The notes under the pieces are model-generated. The model was given only the letters and a program-made list of their open reading frames with translations, was not told the origin of the DNA and did no database searches. A stretch of 64,000 bases of DNA from Paenibacillus lactis (GTDB lineage: Bacteria > Bacillota > Bacilli > Paenibacillales > Paenibacillaceae): assembly GCF_017873605.1 (NCBI RefSeq), contig NZ_JAGGKI010000004.1, positions 124,001-188,000 of the forward strand, given 5' to 3'. Below are positions 53,122 through 62,024 of the stretch, one piece after another. Both the position numbers and the translations under genes were made by a program. Every line of letters begins with the position of its first letter. Positions within the stretch are counted from its first letter, which is position 1.

Positions 53122-53236
53122 CGCTTGATCCTCATAGATTCTAGAGGGTGAGTTCTTGGTGTCAGAGGATCAAGCGTTGGTAACATTTTTGTAACCATCT
53201 ACGAACACATTGTAACATAATTGATACCCGCGACAA
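53122..53236 (-). promoter_or_regulatory. Promoter, WalR-like box and leader stem of the CAP gene
   Basis: On the minus strand TTGTCG (53231-53236), 16 bases, TACAAT (53209-53214). Then GGTTAC-N5-TGTTAC (53180-53196), matching the WalR direct repeat TGTWAH-N5-TGTWAH except for the first base. Then a perfect 12-bp inverted repeat CGCTTGATCCTC / GAGGATCAAGCG (53165-53176 with 53122-53133). The box lies downstream of the -10, which would suit repression. Confidence 0.5.
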
Positions 53237-53272
53237 GTGCACAATTGTTGGAAATCCTTCAGATCAAACAAG

Positions 53273-53302
53273 AAAAAACCCATCCCGTGCCCGGGATGGG
53301 TT
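53273..53302 (-). terminator. Intrinsic terminator after the GNAT gene
   Basis: AACCCATCCC / GGGATGGGTT with a 6-base loop and TTTTTT on the minus strand. Confidence 0.92.
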
Positions 53303-53318
53303 AACAAAAGGGATGCGG

Positions 53319-53780
53319 CTACAGCTTTTTGTTAAACTGATAGCCTGCCTTTTCAAATCCGATATGTTCATAAAATGCATGTGCCGGGGCTAATTCTTCC
53401 CGGTTGCCGCTCGTGAGAAACAAGAGGTCGCTGCCCTGCTGTCTTGCCCAAGTTTCTGCAGCTTGAATTAATCGTTTGCCAATGCCTTGGCGGCGGCAGC
53501 TTGAGGTTACAATAACCGAAGTAATTTGAGTGACCGGTTCGGTCATAACGAAGGATTTGACTTGACGAAGCATGATCATGCCGACGACGGTTCCGTCCAA
53601 TTCAGCAACCATGTTGCAGTACAGCGGATTGCACGACATGTTCTCCATCCGTTCACGCATCACATTCAGCGTGGTCGGATAATTCAGTTCTCGCATCAAG
53701 GATGTGACAGCTTCCAAATCATTCTTCTCAAAGTTTCGAATCAGCAGTGCAGGCGCAGACAATACGCTTTCGATGCTCAT
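53319..53780 (-). CDS. GNAT N-acetyltransferase
   Basis: This 153-aa acyltransferase has motif A VIVTSSCRRQGIGKRLIQAA near residue 88 and the C-terminal HAFYEHIGFEKAGYQFNKKL. Substrate unknown. It starts MSIESVLSAPALLIRNFEKN. It is a single-gene unit with a strong terminator. Confidence 0.9.
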   Translation of the reverse strand: MSIESVLSAPALLIRNFEKNDLEAVTSLMRELNYPTTLNVMRERMENMSCNPLYCNMVAELDGTVVGMIMLRQVKSFVMTEPVTQITSVIVTSSCRRQGIGKRLIQAAETWARQQGSDLLFLTSGNREELAPAHAFYEHIGFEKAGYQFNKKL

Positions 53781-53922
53781 TATACCCTCATGCTTCCCTT
53801 CTTCTATGAAATTCTTGAATCACTCTATTTCTATTTTGTAAGTTTATGAAGAAGATTGCAAGTGTCAGGCGACATTTTTTTTACATTTGTGTCGGTTTTG
53901 TTAAACCTTTGTTAAGACGTTT

Positions 53923-55788
53923 TTACAAAAAGCGGTATTGCGCTTCAATAAGTCCATGATAGGTTCCCTGCTTCTGCATAAGCTGGTTATGGTTCCCTTC
54001 CTCGATAATCCGTCCGTGGTCCAGAACGACGATATGATCCGCATGCCGGATCGTCGAGAGACGGTGCGCCACGATGAAGGAGGTGCGGCCTTTAAGCAGG
54101 ACTTTTAGCGCTTCCTGGATTTTGAGCTCGGTTTCCGTATCGATGCTCGCCGTCGCCTCATCCAGAATCAGGATTCTCGGATCGGCAAGGAGCGCTCTGG
54201 CGAAGGACAGCAGCTGGCGCTGACCCATGGACAGCATGTTCCCGCGTTCTTCGACCTCGGTGTCATAGCCGCTCGGCATTTGAACGATGAATTCGTGAGC
54301 GCCGACCGCTTTGGCCACCTGCTCGATCTCCTCGTTCGTTGCATCCAGCCGGCCGAAACGGATATTGTCCCGAATCGTTCCGGAGAAGATAAACGTATCT
54401 TGAAGCACGATGCCGATCTGGTTGCGCAGACTCTCCACCGTGACCGATTGAATATCATAGCCGTCGATGGTAAGCTTGCCGTCCGTAATGTCGTAAAAAC
54501 GGCTCAGCAGATTGATAATGGTGCTCTTGCCGGAGCCGGTGTGTCCGACGAGGGCGATCGATTGCCCGGCCTTTACGTCCAGATTGATTCCTTTCAGCGC
54601 CTGTCGGCCCTTCTCGTATTCAAACACAACGTTCTCAAGCTTGATGTCCCCTTGAATCTTCGGCAGCTTGACTGCGCCCGGCTTATCATCGATGCTCGGC
54701 TTCTCGTCGATAAACTCGAAGATTCGCTCCGAGGAAGCCATGGCAACCAGCAGCTGGTTATACATTTGACCAAGTCGGTTGATCGGCTCCCAGAAGTTTC
54801 CGACATATTGGGTAAAGGCGATCAAGAGACCGATCGTCAGCTCCTCTTGCTGTATGAGCGTTGCACCGAGCCAGAACAGAATCAGCGTTCCGAAGCCGCC
54901 CGTAATTTCAATCAGCGGACCGAAGGACTGGTTCATGGCCGAGGCCTTATCCCAAGACTTTTTGCTGTCCAGGTTCATATGATCGAAGAACTTCATGTTC
55001 TCTTCTTCCTGCGTGTATGCCTGGGTCACCCGGATCCCTTGAATCGACTCGTTCAAGTGGGAGTTGATGCGGGAGTTCCGGATGCGCACGTCCTGCCACG
55101 CCCGGCGGATCCGTACGCGAAGCTTCGTGGAAATGAAGAACATGATCGGCACCGTAACGATTACCGCAAGACCGAGCTTCCAGTTAATAACGAGCAGAAT
55201 AACGACAATGCCGACGAGCTGAACGCAGTCGATGATCAGATTGACGACCCCGTTCGTGAACAGATCCTGCAGCGAGTTGACGTCATTCGTCACCCGCACG
55301 AGCACCGATCCTGCCGGCCGTTTGTCAAAGAAGTTAAAGGACAGCCGCTGAATGTGCCTGAACAAGTCGGCGCGAAGATCGTAAATGACCCGCTGCCCGA
55401 TAATATTCGTGTACTTGATCCGGAAGATGCCTGCGATCCATTGAATCACGTACATGGCCAGCACGGCTATCGTAATCTGATAGAGCAGCGTCAGGCTCGG
55501 ACTTCCGTTTTCCGGCTCGATGGCATGGTCAATGGCCTGACTTGTCAGAAAAGGAATCGCCAGCTTCGTGATCGTTCCGATGATCATCATCAGCCCGACC
55601 AGCGGCAAAATTTGCTTAGCGTAAGGCTTCATGTACGAGATCAGCCGCGTCAGCTGCTTCCAGTTAAACGGTTTCTCGATCGCATCGTCATCCTTGTATA
55701 CAAAGCGTTCGTTCTTCGCCCCCGGGTCCTGTTCGGACTTGGGAGCCTTTCTCCTATGATGGGGTTCTGTATTTACGTTGGCGTTCAT
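53923..55788 (-). CDS. ABC exporter half-transporter with LSMGQ signature (second of a heterodimer)
   Basis: This 621-aa TMD-NBD exporter has six transmembrane segments (~45-340). The NBD carries Walker A GHTGSGKSTIINLL, Walker B LILDEATASIDTETE with an intact catalytic Glu, but a deviant signature LSMGQRQLL instead of LSGGQ. An extended charged N-terminus (~1-40) precedes the membrane domain. It overlaps the partner gene by 4 bases. Together they form a BmrCD/LmrCD-type heterodimer whose second ATP site is degenerate. Substrates are probably drugs or lipids. Confidence 0.9.
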   Translation of the reverse strand: MNANVNTEPHHRRKAPKSEQDPGAKNERFVYKDDDAIEKPFNWKQLTRLISYMKPYAKQILPLVGLMMIIGTITKLAIPFLTSQAIDHAIEPENGSPSLTLLYQITIAVLAMYVIQWIAGIFRIKYTNIIGQRVIYDLRADLFRHIQRLSFNFFDKRPAGSVLVRVTNDVNSLQDLFTNGVVNLIIDCVQLVGIVVILLVINWKLGLAVIVTVPIMFFISTKLRVRIRRAWQDVRIRNSRINSHLNESIQGIRVTQAYTQEEENMKFFDHMNLDSKKSWDKASAMNQSFGPLIEITGGFGTLILFWLGATLIQQEELTIGLLIAFTQYVGNFWEPINRLGQMYNQLLVAMASSERIFEFIDEKPSIDDKPGAVKLPKIQGDIKLENVVFEYEKGRQALKGINLDVKAGQSIALVGHTGSGKSTIINLLSRFYDITDGKLTIDGYDIQSVTVESLRNQIGIVLQDTFIFSGTIRDNIRFGRLDATNEEIEQVAKAVGAHEFIVQMPSGYDTEVEERGNMLSMGQRQLLSFARALLADPRILILDEATASIDTETELKIQEALKVLLKGRTSFIVAHRLSTIRHADHIVVLDHGRIIEEGNHNQLMQKQGTYHGLIEAQYRFL

Positions 55789-57563
55789 GCTTGCACCTGC
55801 CCTTGCTTCCCTCCCGCTTGAGCCTGCCTCGCGATAAGGTCCGCATATTGTATTTTGTATACATCCTGGTATGGCCCCGGTACTGCAATCAATTCCTCAT
55901 GCTTGCCGCGCTGAACGACCCGGCCTTCGTCGAGAACGAGAATTTCGTCGGCATGGCGCAGCGAGGAGATGCGGTGGGCGATAATAAAGGTCGTTCTTCC
56001 CTTCATGACTTCCTGGAAACCGGATTGGATTTCATGCTCGGTCTCCATATCGACCGCGCTCGTCGCATCGTCCAGTATCAGAATCTTTGGATTTTTCAGC
56101 AGGGCGCGGGCAATCGCGATCCGCTGCTTCTGGCCGCCGGATAACCCCATGCCCCGCTCGCCTACGATCGTATCGTAGCCGTCCTTCATTTCCATAATAA
56201 AATCATGCGCCTTCGCCAGCTTTGCAGCCCGAATGATATCCTCCATGCTCACGTCTTTCATGCCGTAAGCGATGTTGTTGCGAATGCTCGACGAGAACAG
56301 GAAGGTCTCCTGGAATACGGTAGCGATCTGGCTTCGCAGGCTGCGCACCTTGATGTCATTAATATTGATGCCGTCCAGCATGATGGTCCCCTGGTTCACG
56401 TTGTACGCGTGCATAAGCAGCTGAATGATCGTCGATTTGCCGGATCCGGTTCCGCCCAGCAGGCCGATTACCGAGCCTGGAGGCGCATTCAAATTAATGT
56501 CTTTGACAGCCGCCATTTTGTTTCCGTATGCGAAAGTCACTTCGTTGAATTCGACATGCCCCTTCACTTCGCTAGGCACCAAATCCACGGCATTCTCGCG
56601 GTCCTTCACGTCAATCGGCTGATTCAGAAGCTCCAGCACCCGTTCGCCGGACGCCTTCGATTGCGTATAGTTGTTGATATGGAAGCCGATCCCCCACAGC
56701 GGTCCAATGATGTACCAAATCAGGGTAAAGAATGCCGCCAGCTGTCCGACCGACATCGATCCGTTAATGACCAGGCTTCCTCCGACGCCGAGCAATATAA
56801 CGACGCTGATGTTTGCGAACAGCTCCATCATCGGGAAGTAGCGTGCCCACAAGGAAGATGCAAAGATCTGATTCGTCTTGTAGCGTTCGTTGCGCTCCGA
56901 GAACTTCTCGACTTCATGCGGCTCGCGGGCGAAAGACTTGACCGTGCGGACACCCGTAATGTTCTCCTGTACGGCCGTGGTCAGCGAGCTGAGCGCAAGC
57001 CGCATCTCCTGGAACGCCGGATGAATTTTCGATTCGAATTTGAGTGCGGCGACGACGAGAAACGGCATCGCGACAAGCGTGATCAGCGTCAGCTTCCAGC
57101 TGATCGTGAACATCATGATGGACCCGAAGGTGACCATCAGCACCAGATTGAGCAGCTGTGCGAAGCCGAAGCCGATAAACATCCGGATCGCTTCCAGATC
57201 GCCGGTCAGCCGCGACATCAAGTCCCCGGTGCGTGCCGTGTCATAGTAACGGAACGATAAAAATTGCAATTTTTCGTAGCAGGCGTTACGCAGCGAGTAG
57301 GCGAGGTAGTTGCCCAGCCTCCCTCCAAAAAAGCCGTGCAGAAACTGCATGGAGGCTTTGAGGATGACAACCCCCAATACGGTCAGTGCCAGCTGCGGAA
57401 CCATGCCGAAGTTCTCCATCTTGATCGCATCGTCAATCAGGACTTGCAAGAGGTACGGGTACACAAGTCCCAGCGCCGTTGCAATCGCCAGACAGAGAAT
57501 GGAGAGAAAGAGATAACTCCGTTTCTCCCAAAAGAAGCCCTGCAGTTGCCTAAGAACATTCAT
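55785..57563 (-). CDS. ABC exporter half-transporter with degenerate Walker B (first of a heterodimer)
   Basis: This 592-aa TMD-NBD protein has six transmembrane segments (~16-300), Walker A GGTGSGKSTIIQLL, a canonical signature LSGGQKQRIAIARALL, and Walker B LILDDATSAVD, where Asp replaces the catalytic Glu. The same replacement is known in B. subtilis BmrC (YheI). The canonical site of the pair therefore uses this signature with the partner Walker motifs. ACGGAGG precedes the ATG. The partner gene begins within its last codons. Confidence 0.9.
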   Translation of the reverse strand: MNVLRQLQGFFWEKRSYLFLSILCLAIATALGLVYPYLLQVLIDDAIKMENFGMVPQLALTVLGVVILKASMQFLHGFFGGRLGNYLAYSLRNACYEKLQFLSFRYYDTARTGDLMSRLTGDLEAIRMFIGFGFAQLLNLVLMVTFGSIMMFTISWKLTLITLVAMPFLVVAALKFESKIHPAFQEMRLALSSLTTAVQENITGVRTVKSFAREPHEVEKFSERNERYKTNQIFASSLWARYFPMMELFANISVVILLGVGGSLVINGSMSVGQLAAFFTLIWYIIGPLWGIGFHINNYTQSKASGERVLELLNQPIDVKDRENAVDLVPSEVKGHVEFNEVTFAYGNKMAAVKDINLNAPPGSVIGLLGGTGSGKSTIIQLLMHAYNVNQGTIMLDGININDIKVRSLRSQIATVFQETFLFSSSIRNNIAYGMKDVSMEDIIRAAKLAKAHDFIMEMKDGYDTIVGERGMGLSGGQKQRIAIARALLKNPKILILDDATSAVDMETEHEIQSGFQEVMKGRTTFIIAHRISSLRHADEILVLDEGRVVQRGKHEELIAVPGPYQDVYKIQYADLIARQAQAGGKQGQVQA

Positions 57564-58065
57564 GATTTTCCTCCGTAGGATTTTTTTCGTTCAGGTTATG
57601 TAGCATTTATGAAGTTTATCATCGACCTGAACGGGCGGCAAAGAGAAATAACGGTCATAAATGAGCCAAAAGGACCTAATGAAGGCAAATAGTTAAACTT
57701 ATCTTTGTTTACTGATTAAATAATCGTTAATTCTCACCTATGCTACTCTTTCTCCCGGAAGCGACCGCTTCGGGCAGCCACTGTGCATTTCGTCCCGGTT
57801 CCGGACTTTTTGGAGAAGGGTATCGGAAGGTTGGTTTTCTATGATTTCTGTCCCCAGGAGCCTGCATCTATGCTTGTCGTCCGAACGTCGACGCTGTTGA
57901 TCTGTTGATCGTACAGCAGTCATTAGTCGACGCTGTTAATCGGCAGCAGTCATCATTAGAACATGGCAAGTGCAGGGGCAGGCGCCAAATACATGGGGTT
58001 TGTGCAGCCATTGCTCTTCAATCACGCGAAATAAAGTTACATAAAAAGGTAATTCACGGTTCCAT
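57564..58065. other. Intergenic region upstream of the ABC exporter pair
   Basis: About 500 bases without a convincing gene. On the minus strand before the ABC start lies a perfect inverted repeat CGTTCAGGT / ACCTGAACG (57625-57633 with 57588-57596) and a 20-codon ORF (57658-57596) containing its first arm but lacking a clear ribosome binding site. A direct repeat GTCGACGCTGTT...CAGCAGTCAT occurs at 57887-57925 and 57926-57958. Confidence 0.5.
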
Positions 58066-58112
58066 AAAAAGAGACGCCTCCGCCGCCATGATGCATGGCT
58101 CGGAAGACGTCT
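58066..58112 (-). terminator. Intrinsic terminator about 200 bp past dynA
   Basis: AGACGTCTTCCG / CGGAGGCGTCT with an inner CCATG/CATGG hairpin, followed by CTTTTTA on the minus strand. The 58113-58316 stretch between it and the dynA stop shows no gene. Confidence 0.75.
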
Positions 58113-58316
58113 GCGCTATGGATGTTTATTCTGCAAAGCAATGGACCGTTTTTACGCACCTTTGCATGTTCCGTTCGGTGCGTGTAACGTTTTTACGAAC
58201 CTACTGTCATCCATTCAAAACCTGGAACATACTTGGCGCGGATTTATCCGTGACCCGTATTTGTTCAATTGGATTAGGAATATCGTCCCCACTCGGTTGA
58301 AACAAGGATGCCGGAA

Positions 58317-61300
58317 TCAGCCTTGAAGAGGTCCGGCCGCCGTCAGCTCCTGCAAATCGTCAGCCAGCTTATTCCACACTTGCGGGGATTGCCCGTCCTT
58401 CAGCGAGTCGATGATGGCTTCAACCGACTCCTGAAGCTGTTCCTCAAGCGCTCCTGCATGATGGCGCAAGGAGTTGGCGACCATGCGGGCATAATGCTCC
58501 GCCAGCTGATCCTCGCGCTTGCTGACGACGGCGGCGATCGCCTCCTTCACCTTCGGCTCGGCCGCTTCGCGGAGCTTGACGCTGCCGCTGCCCTCAAAAA
58601 AGTGCTTCGGATTTTTGAACAAGGACCAGAATGCCAGCCAGCCTCCGTCGATCGAAAGCTCCGTTTCGGCAAGCTCCGGAGACGGCCAATCCGGCTCCCG
58701 CCGGAGGGTGAGCGCCAATCCCTCCTCCATCGCTTGAATATCGGCTGCCGCTTTTCCGGCTGCGCCTTCGGACAGCTTGCGTCCCGCCTGCTCCAAACGG
58801 AGCGTTGTCGCCCACAGCTCCTGATCCAGCTCCAGGGACAGCGTACGCAGCAAATCCTGGCCGCACGCGGCAAATGCCGATTTCATATTTCCGCTGTCTT
58901 CGCGGAGGACGGACGGGTTGAACGATTCCTGGAAGAATCGGTTCATCGCGTAATCGAGCCGCTGCCGCACATGGAACAACAGCTCGCTGCATTCCTGCGT
59001 TATATCGCGGGCCATCGTATCCTCCGTTAACTGCTCTAGCCGAACAAGCGCCTGTCTTCGCACTTCTTCCATCGCTTGGATCTTCTGCTGGCGCGTCGTA
59101 GCGTCCTGAGCGGCAAGCTCGGCCCATGTCCGAATCCGGTCCCGGATGGAAGCCACCTCATCATACCCGGCGCGCAGCGACAGCTTCGGCAATTCAACCG
59201 CGGCAAAGCGCCCAAGCGCCTCCTCGAATGCCGGAAACCCCGATGCGGCGAGGATTCCGGCATCGTCCTGCAGCTTCCCGGTTAAGGCCGATTGACTCGA
59301 CACCGGATAAAGATGCGGACTGCCGACGCCGTTCGCCGTCAAATTGCTGCGCACGTGCTTGATGACTTCCCCCAGCTCCTCTTCAGACTGGGCAAGATCG
59401 GCGGCATTTACGATAAAGAACATTTTATCAAGCGCGAAGCTGTCCTTCACCCGTCCGAGCTGGGACAGGAACTGGCGGTCCGCTTTGGAAAAGGCATGAT
59501 TATAATACGTCACATAGACAATCGCATCGGCGTTTTTAATATAGCTGAACGTGACGCCCGTATGCCGGGCATGCAGCGAGTCTGCTCCCGGCGTATCGAC
59601 CAGGACGATCCCCTGCTCGGTGAGCGGGCAGCTGTAATACAGATCAATCCCGTCCACGAAGCAGGATTTCCGCTCATCGGCGACATATCCGCGGTATTCC
59701 GGCAGCTGCACAAGCTCCGTCGTCCCGAGCCTGCCCTCCATCTCTTCCCAGCCGGCAGCCGCCGCCTTCAGAAATCCGTAATGCGGCAAAGCTGCCGGAT
59801 GCAGCCCCGATGGTGTCAGCTGTTCCGCTGCCGCCCTCCAGCGGTCCGGGCTCGGCTCTGGCAATCCCAGCACGCTGAAGGAATACTTCAGATCGTCCCA
59901 CCACATCTCGCGGCTCTTCATGCGCACGGCTGCGGTCCCATGAGGCTTTCCTTCAGCCGGCGCGAGAATGCGGTTCACCGCGGCCGTCGTCGGGTGCGGT
60001 GAAACCGGCAGCACCGCTTCGCCAAGCAAGGCGTTGGCGAAGGAGGATTTGCCGGCGCTGAACGCTCCGAACAGCGCCATCGTGAACGAGCCGCCCGCGA
60101 GCGCCTCGGCGCGGGCGGTCAAATCCCGCGCGGCGGAGCCCAGCGCGGGGTACGGCGCCAGCAGCGCGGCGGCCGCTTGCAGCTGCGCTGCCGCAGCGTC
60201 AAGCTGCTGGCGCCGCTGGGGCGCCCCCGGCGCAGCGCTGCTGCGGCGCGGAGCGGTGCGCCCCTGCCCCGGCTGCGCAGCCGGGGCGCCGCCTTGGGCA
60301 GCCGCCTGGGCGGGCTGCCCTTCCGGCTCCCTCACCTCCGGCAGGAGGCCGGGGGTGAGGGAGGCGCGCGGCGGGAGCAGCTGCGCCAGCTCCGCCGCGC
60401 GGGCGGCTTCCGCCTGCTGCAGCGCAGCATAGCGGGCGGAAGCCGCTGATTGCGCCAGCAGCTCCTCCTGCTGGCGCCCCAGCTCCTGCAGACGAACGGC
60501 TGAAGCGTCCGTCAGCACCGCCTGCAGCCGGTCGGCCAGCTCCGACACGGCACGGCGATAGCTGGCCTTGATGCGCTCGGCCAGCTCCCGGCAATAGTTC
60601 AGCACATACTCCCCGGAAACAATCGCATCCGACTGGATCCCGCCTGTAACCATATCCTCCTGAACCGTCGGCAGCTCATGATCCAGCATGCTTTCCCATT
60701 CCGTATTCCACTCCGTATAGCTCTCGGTGATGCTACGGAACAAATGTCGGACATGCCAATCGACCTGAGCGGAGATCTGTTCCTTCAATCGGGCATGGAA
60801 CGCTTCCAGACGGCGGCGCTTCTCTTCTTCGGTCTTTCCGCCCGAGAATAGGAAGCCGACCTTGAACCCGCTGCGGCGGCTCTCCAAGAACAGGCGGGCG
60901 AGCTCGCGCACATCCGCCGGCGTTAAGTTCGCATTGGCAAGAAGAGAATCCGCCTCGCTGCGAAGCGCTTGGCGGGCAGTTCCGGGCAGCGATTCCGCCT
61001 CCCGCTTCCGTGACTCCAGCTCTTCAAGGCGCGCCTTAAGGGCCGCTGCCGCCTCCTCACCGCCGATTTCCTCAAGCAGCCGTTCTTTCTCGGGCTGGAG
61101 AGAGCGGGCGAAAGCGTCCACATGCTGATCCGCCGCATGATGCATGGAGCAGGATACGCTGTAGCCAAGAAGCGGATCTTTAATCGCGATAAGTTCACGA
61201 ATCAGCGACTTGAGCCGCTCCCATTGGTTATAAGGATGCTCCTTCACCTTAAGCGACGTGCAGAGAAGTCCTTTATAGGCAATTTTCCACTGCGCAAAGG

Positions 61301-62024
61301 CCTTTTTCACGTCCTGCAAATAATCCGTTATCGACAGCTCCTGGTCCCGATGCTTATCGACCTGATTCACGATAAGATACAGCGGCTTTCCCCAATCCGA
61401 CAAGCTTTTCGCAAACAAGAGATTGCTCTCCGACTGCACATGGTTATAATCCATCACGTAAAAAACGACATCGGCCATATGAAGCGCGGAGTGGGTAGCC
61501 AAACGGTGACCGTCATCCGTTGAGTCTACCCCCGGCGTATCCATCAGAACGCCGGATTCCCCGAGCAGCGGAATGTCCTCCCATACCTCAATGGCTGAAT
61601 AGGCTCTGCCCTCTTTGCAATAATCAGCCAGCTCCTCGATCGTCACCGTCATCGGCTCGCCATGATCATCGGCTGCGCGATGAATGAGGGCTTTCGGTGT
61701 GCCGCTGCGGATCGTGACGATATTGGCGCTGGTCGGCACCGGACCGGATGGCAGCACTGGTTTGCCGCAGAGCGCATTGATCATGCTGGACTTGCCGGCC
61801 GAGAAGTGGCCGCAAAACGCCAGCGTCAGCTCCCCGCTCGCTCCCTTGCGTATCAAATCCTCGGCTAGAGCCGCTGATGATTCGTCATTCCAATCCAAAA
61901 AGCGGTCCTTAACCGTTGTCATCGTCTTGCTAAGCTCATGGGCTCCCAGTTCACGTTCGGCTATCTTCAATGTCCTTTCTCGCTCCAATCCATGAATCTT
62001 ATATTTCTGACACATTCTATTCAC
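58317..62024 (-). CDS. dynA: DynA, double-dynamin membrane-remodelling GTPase
   Basis: This 1235-aa protein has two tandem bacterial dynamin modules, as in B. subtilis DynA (~1190 aa), which tethers and fuses membranes under phage or antibiotic stress. Module 1 has P-loop GHFSAGKSSMINAL near residues 72-85, switch region DTPGVDSTDDG and G4-like VNQVDKHRD. Module 2 has GAFSAGKSSFANALLGEAV near residue 655, DTPGADSLHARH and FIVNAADLAQSEE. Between them lies an Ala/Gln/Pro/Gly-rich linker (~residues 510-620) that is unusually GC-rich at 60130-60470. The GTG at 62024 has a weak site, and the true start may be slightly inside. It is a single gene. Confidence 0.93.
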   Translation of the reverse strand: MNRMCQKYKIHGLERERTLKIAERELGAHELSKTMTTVKDRFLDWNDESSAALAEDLIRKGASGELTLAFCGHFSAGKSSMINALCGKPVLPSGPVPTSANIVTIRSGTPKALIHRAADDHGEPMTVTIEELADYCKEGRAYSAIEVWEDIPLLGESGVLMDTPGVDSTDDGHRLATHSALHMADVVFYVMDYNHVQSESNLLFAKSLSDWGKPLYLIVNQVDKHRDQELSITDYLQDVKKAFAQWKIAYKGLLCTSLKVKEHPYNQWERLKSLIRELIAIKDPLLGYSVSCSMHHAADQHVDAFARSLQPEKERLLEEIGGEEAAAALKARLEELESRKREAESLPGTARQALRSEADSLLANANLTPADVRELARLFLESRRSGFKVGFLFSGGKTEEEKRRRLEAFHARLKEQISAQVDWHVRHLFRSITESYTEWNTEWESMLDHELPTVQEDMVTGGIQSDAIVSGEYVLNYCRELAERIKASYRRAVSELADRLQAVLTDASAVRLQELGRQQEELLAQSAASARYAALQQAEAARAAELAQLLPPRASLTPGLLPEVREPEGQPAQAAAQGGAPAAQPGQGRTAPRRSSAAPGAPQRRQQLDAAAAQLQAAAALLAPYPALGSAARDLTARAEALAGGSFTMALFGAFSAGKSSFANALLGEAVLPVSPHPTTAAVNRILAPAEGKPHGTAAVRMKSREMWWDDLKYSFSVLGLPEPSPDRWRAAAEQLTPSGLHPAALPHYGFLKAAAAGWEEMEGRLGTTELVQLPEYRGYVADERKSCFVDGIDLYYSCPLTEQGIVLVDTPGADSLHARHTGVTFSYIKNADAIVYVTYYNHAFSKADRQFLSQLGRVKDSFALDKMFFIVNAADLAQSEEELGEVIKHVRSNLTANGVGSPHLYPVSSQSALTGKLQDDAGILAASGFPAFEEALGRFAAVELPKLSLRAGYDEVASIRDRIRTWAELAAQDATTRQQKIQAMEEVRRQALVRLEQLTEDTMARDITQECSELLFHVRQRLDYAMNRFFQESFNPSVLREDSGNMKSAFAACGQDLLRTLSLELDQELWATTLRLEQAGRKLSEGAAGKAAADIQAMEEGLALTLRREPDWPSPELAETELSIDGGWLAFWSLFKNPKHFFEGSGSVKLREAAEPKVKEAIAAVVSKREDQLAEHYARMVANSLRHHAGALEEQLQESVEAIIDSLKDGQSPQVWNKLADDLQELTAAGPLQG

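Noticed and set aside
53122..53236. Cyclic-di-AMP riboswitch upstream of the CAP protein
   Set aside because: Such switches often precede wall-protein genes, but the conserved core sequences are not present and the leader is too short.
54280..55821. 513-codon open frame on the plus strand
   Set aside because: Fully antisense to an ABC exporter gene; His/Arg/Asp-rich composition typical of a shadow frame.
57887..57958. CRISPR-like repeat
   Set aside because: Only two imperfect copies with no unique spacer between units; a simple direct repeat.
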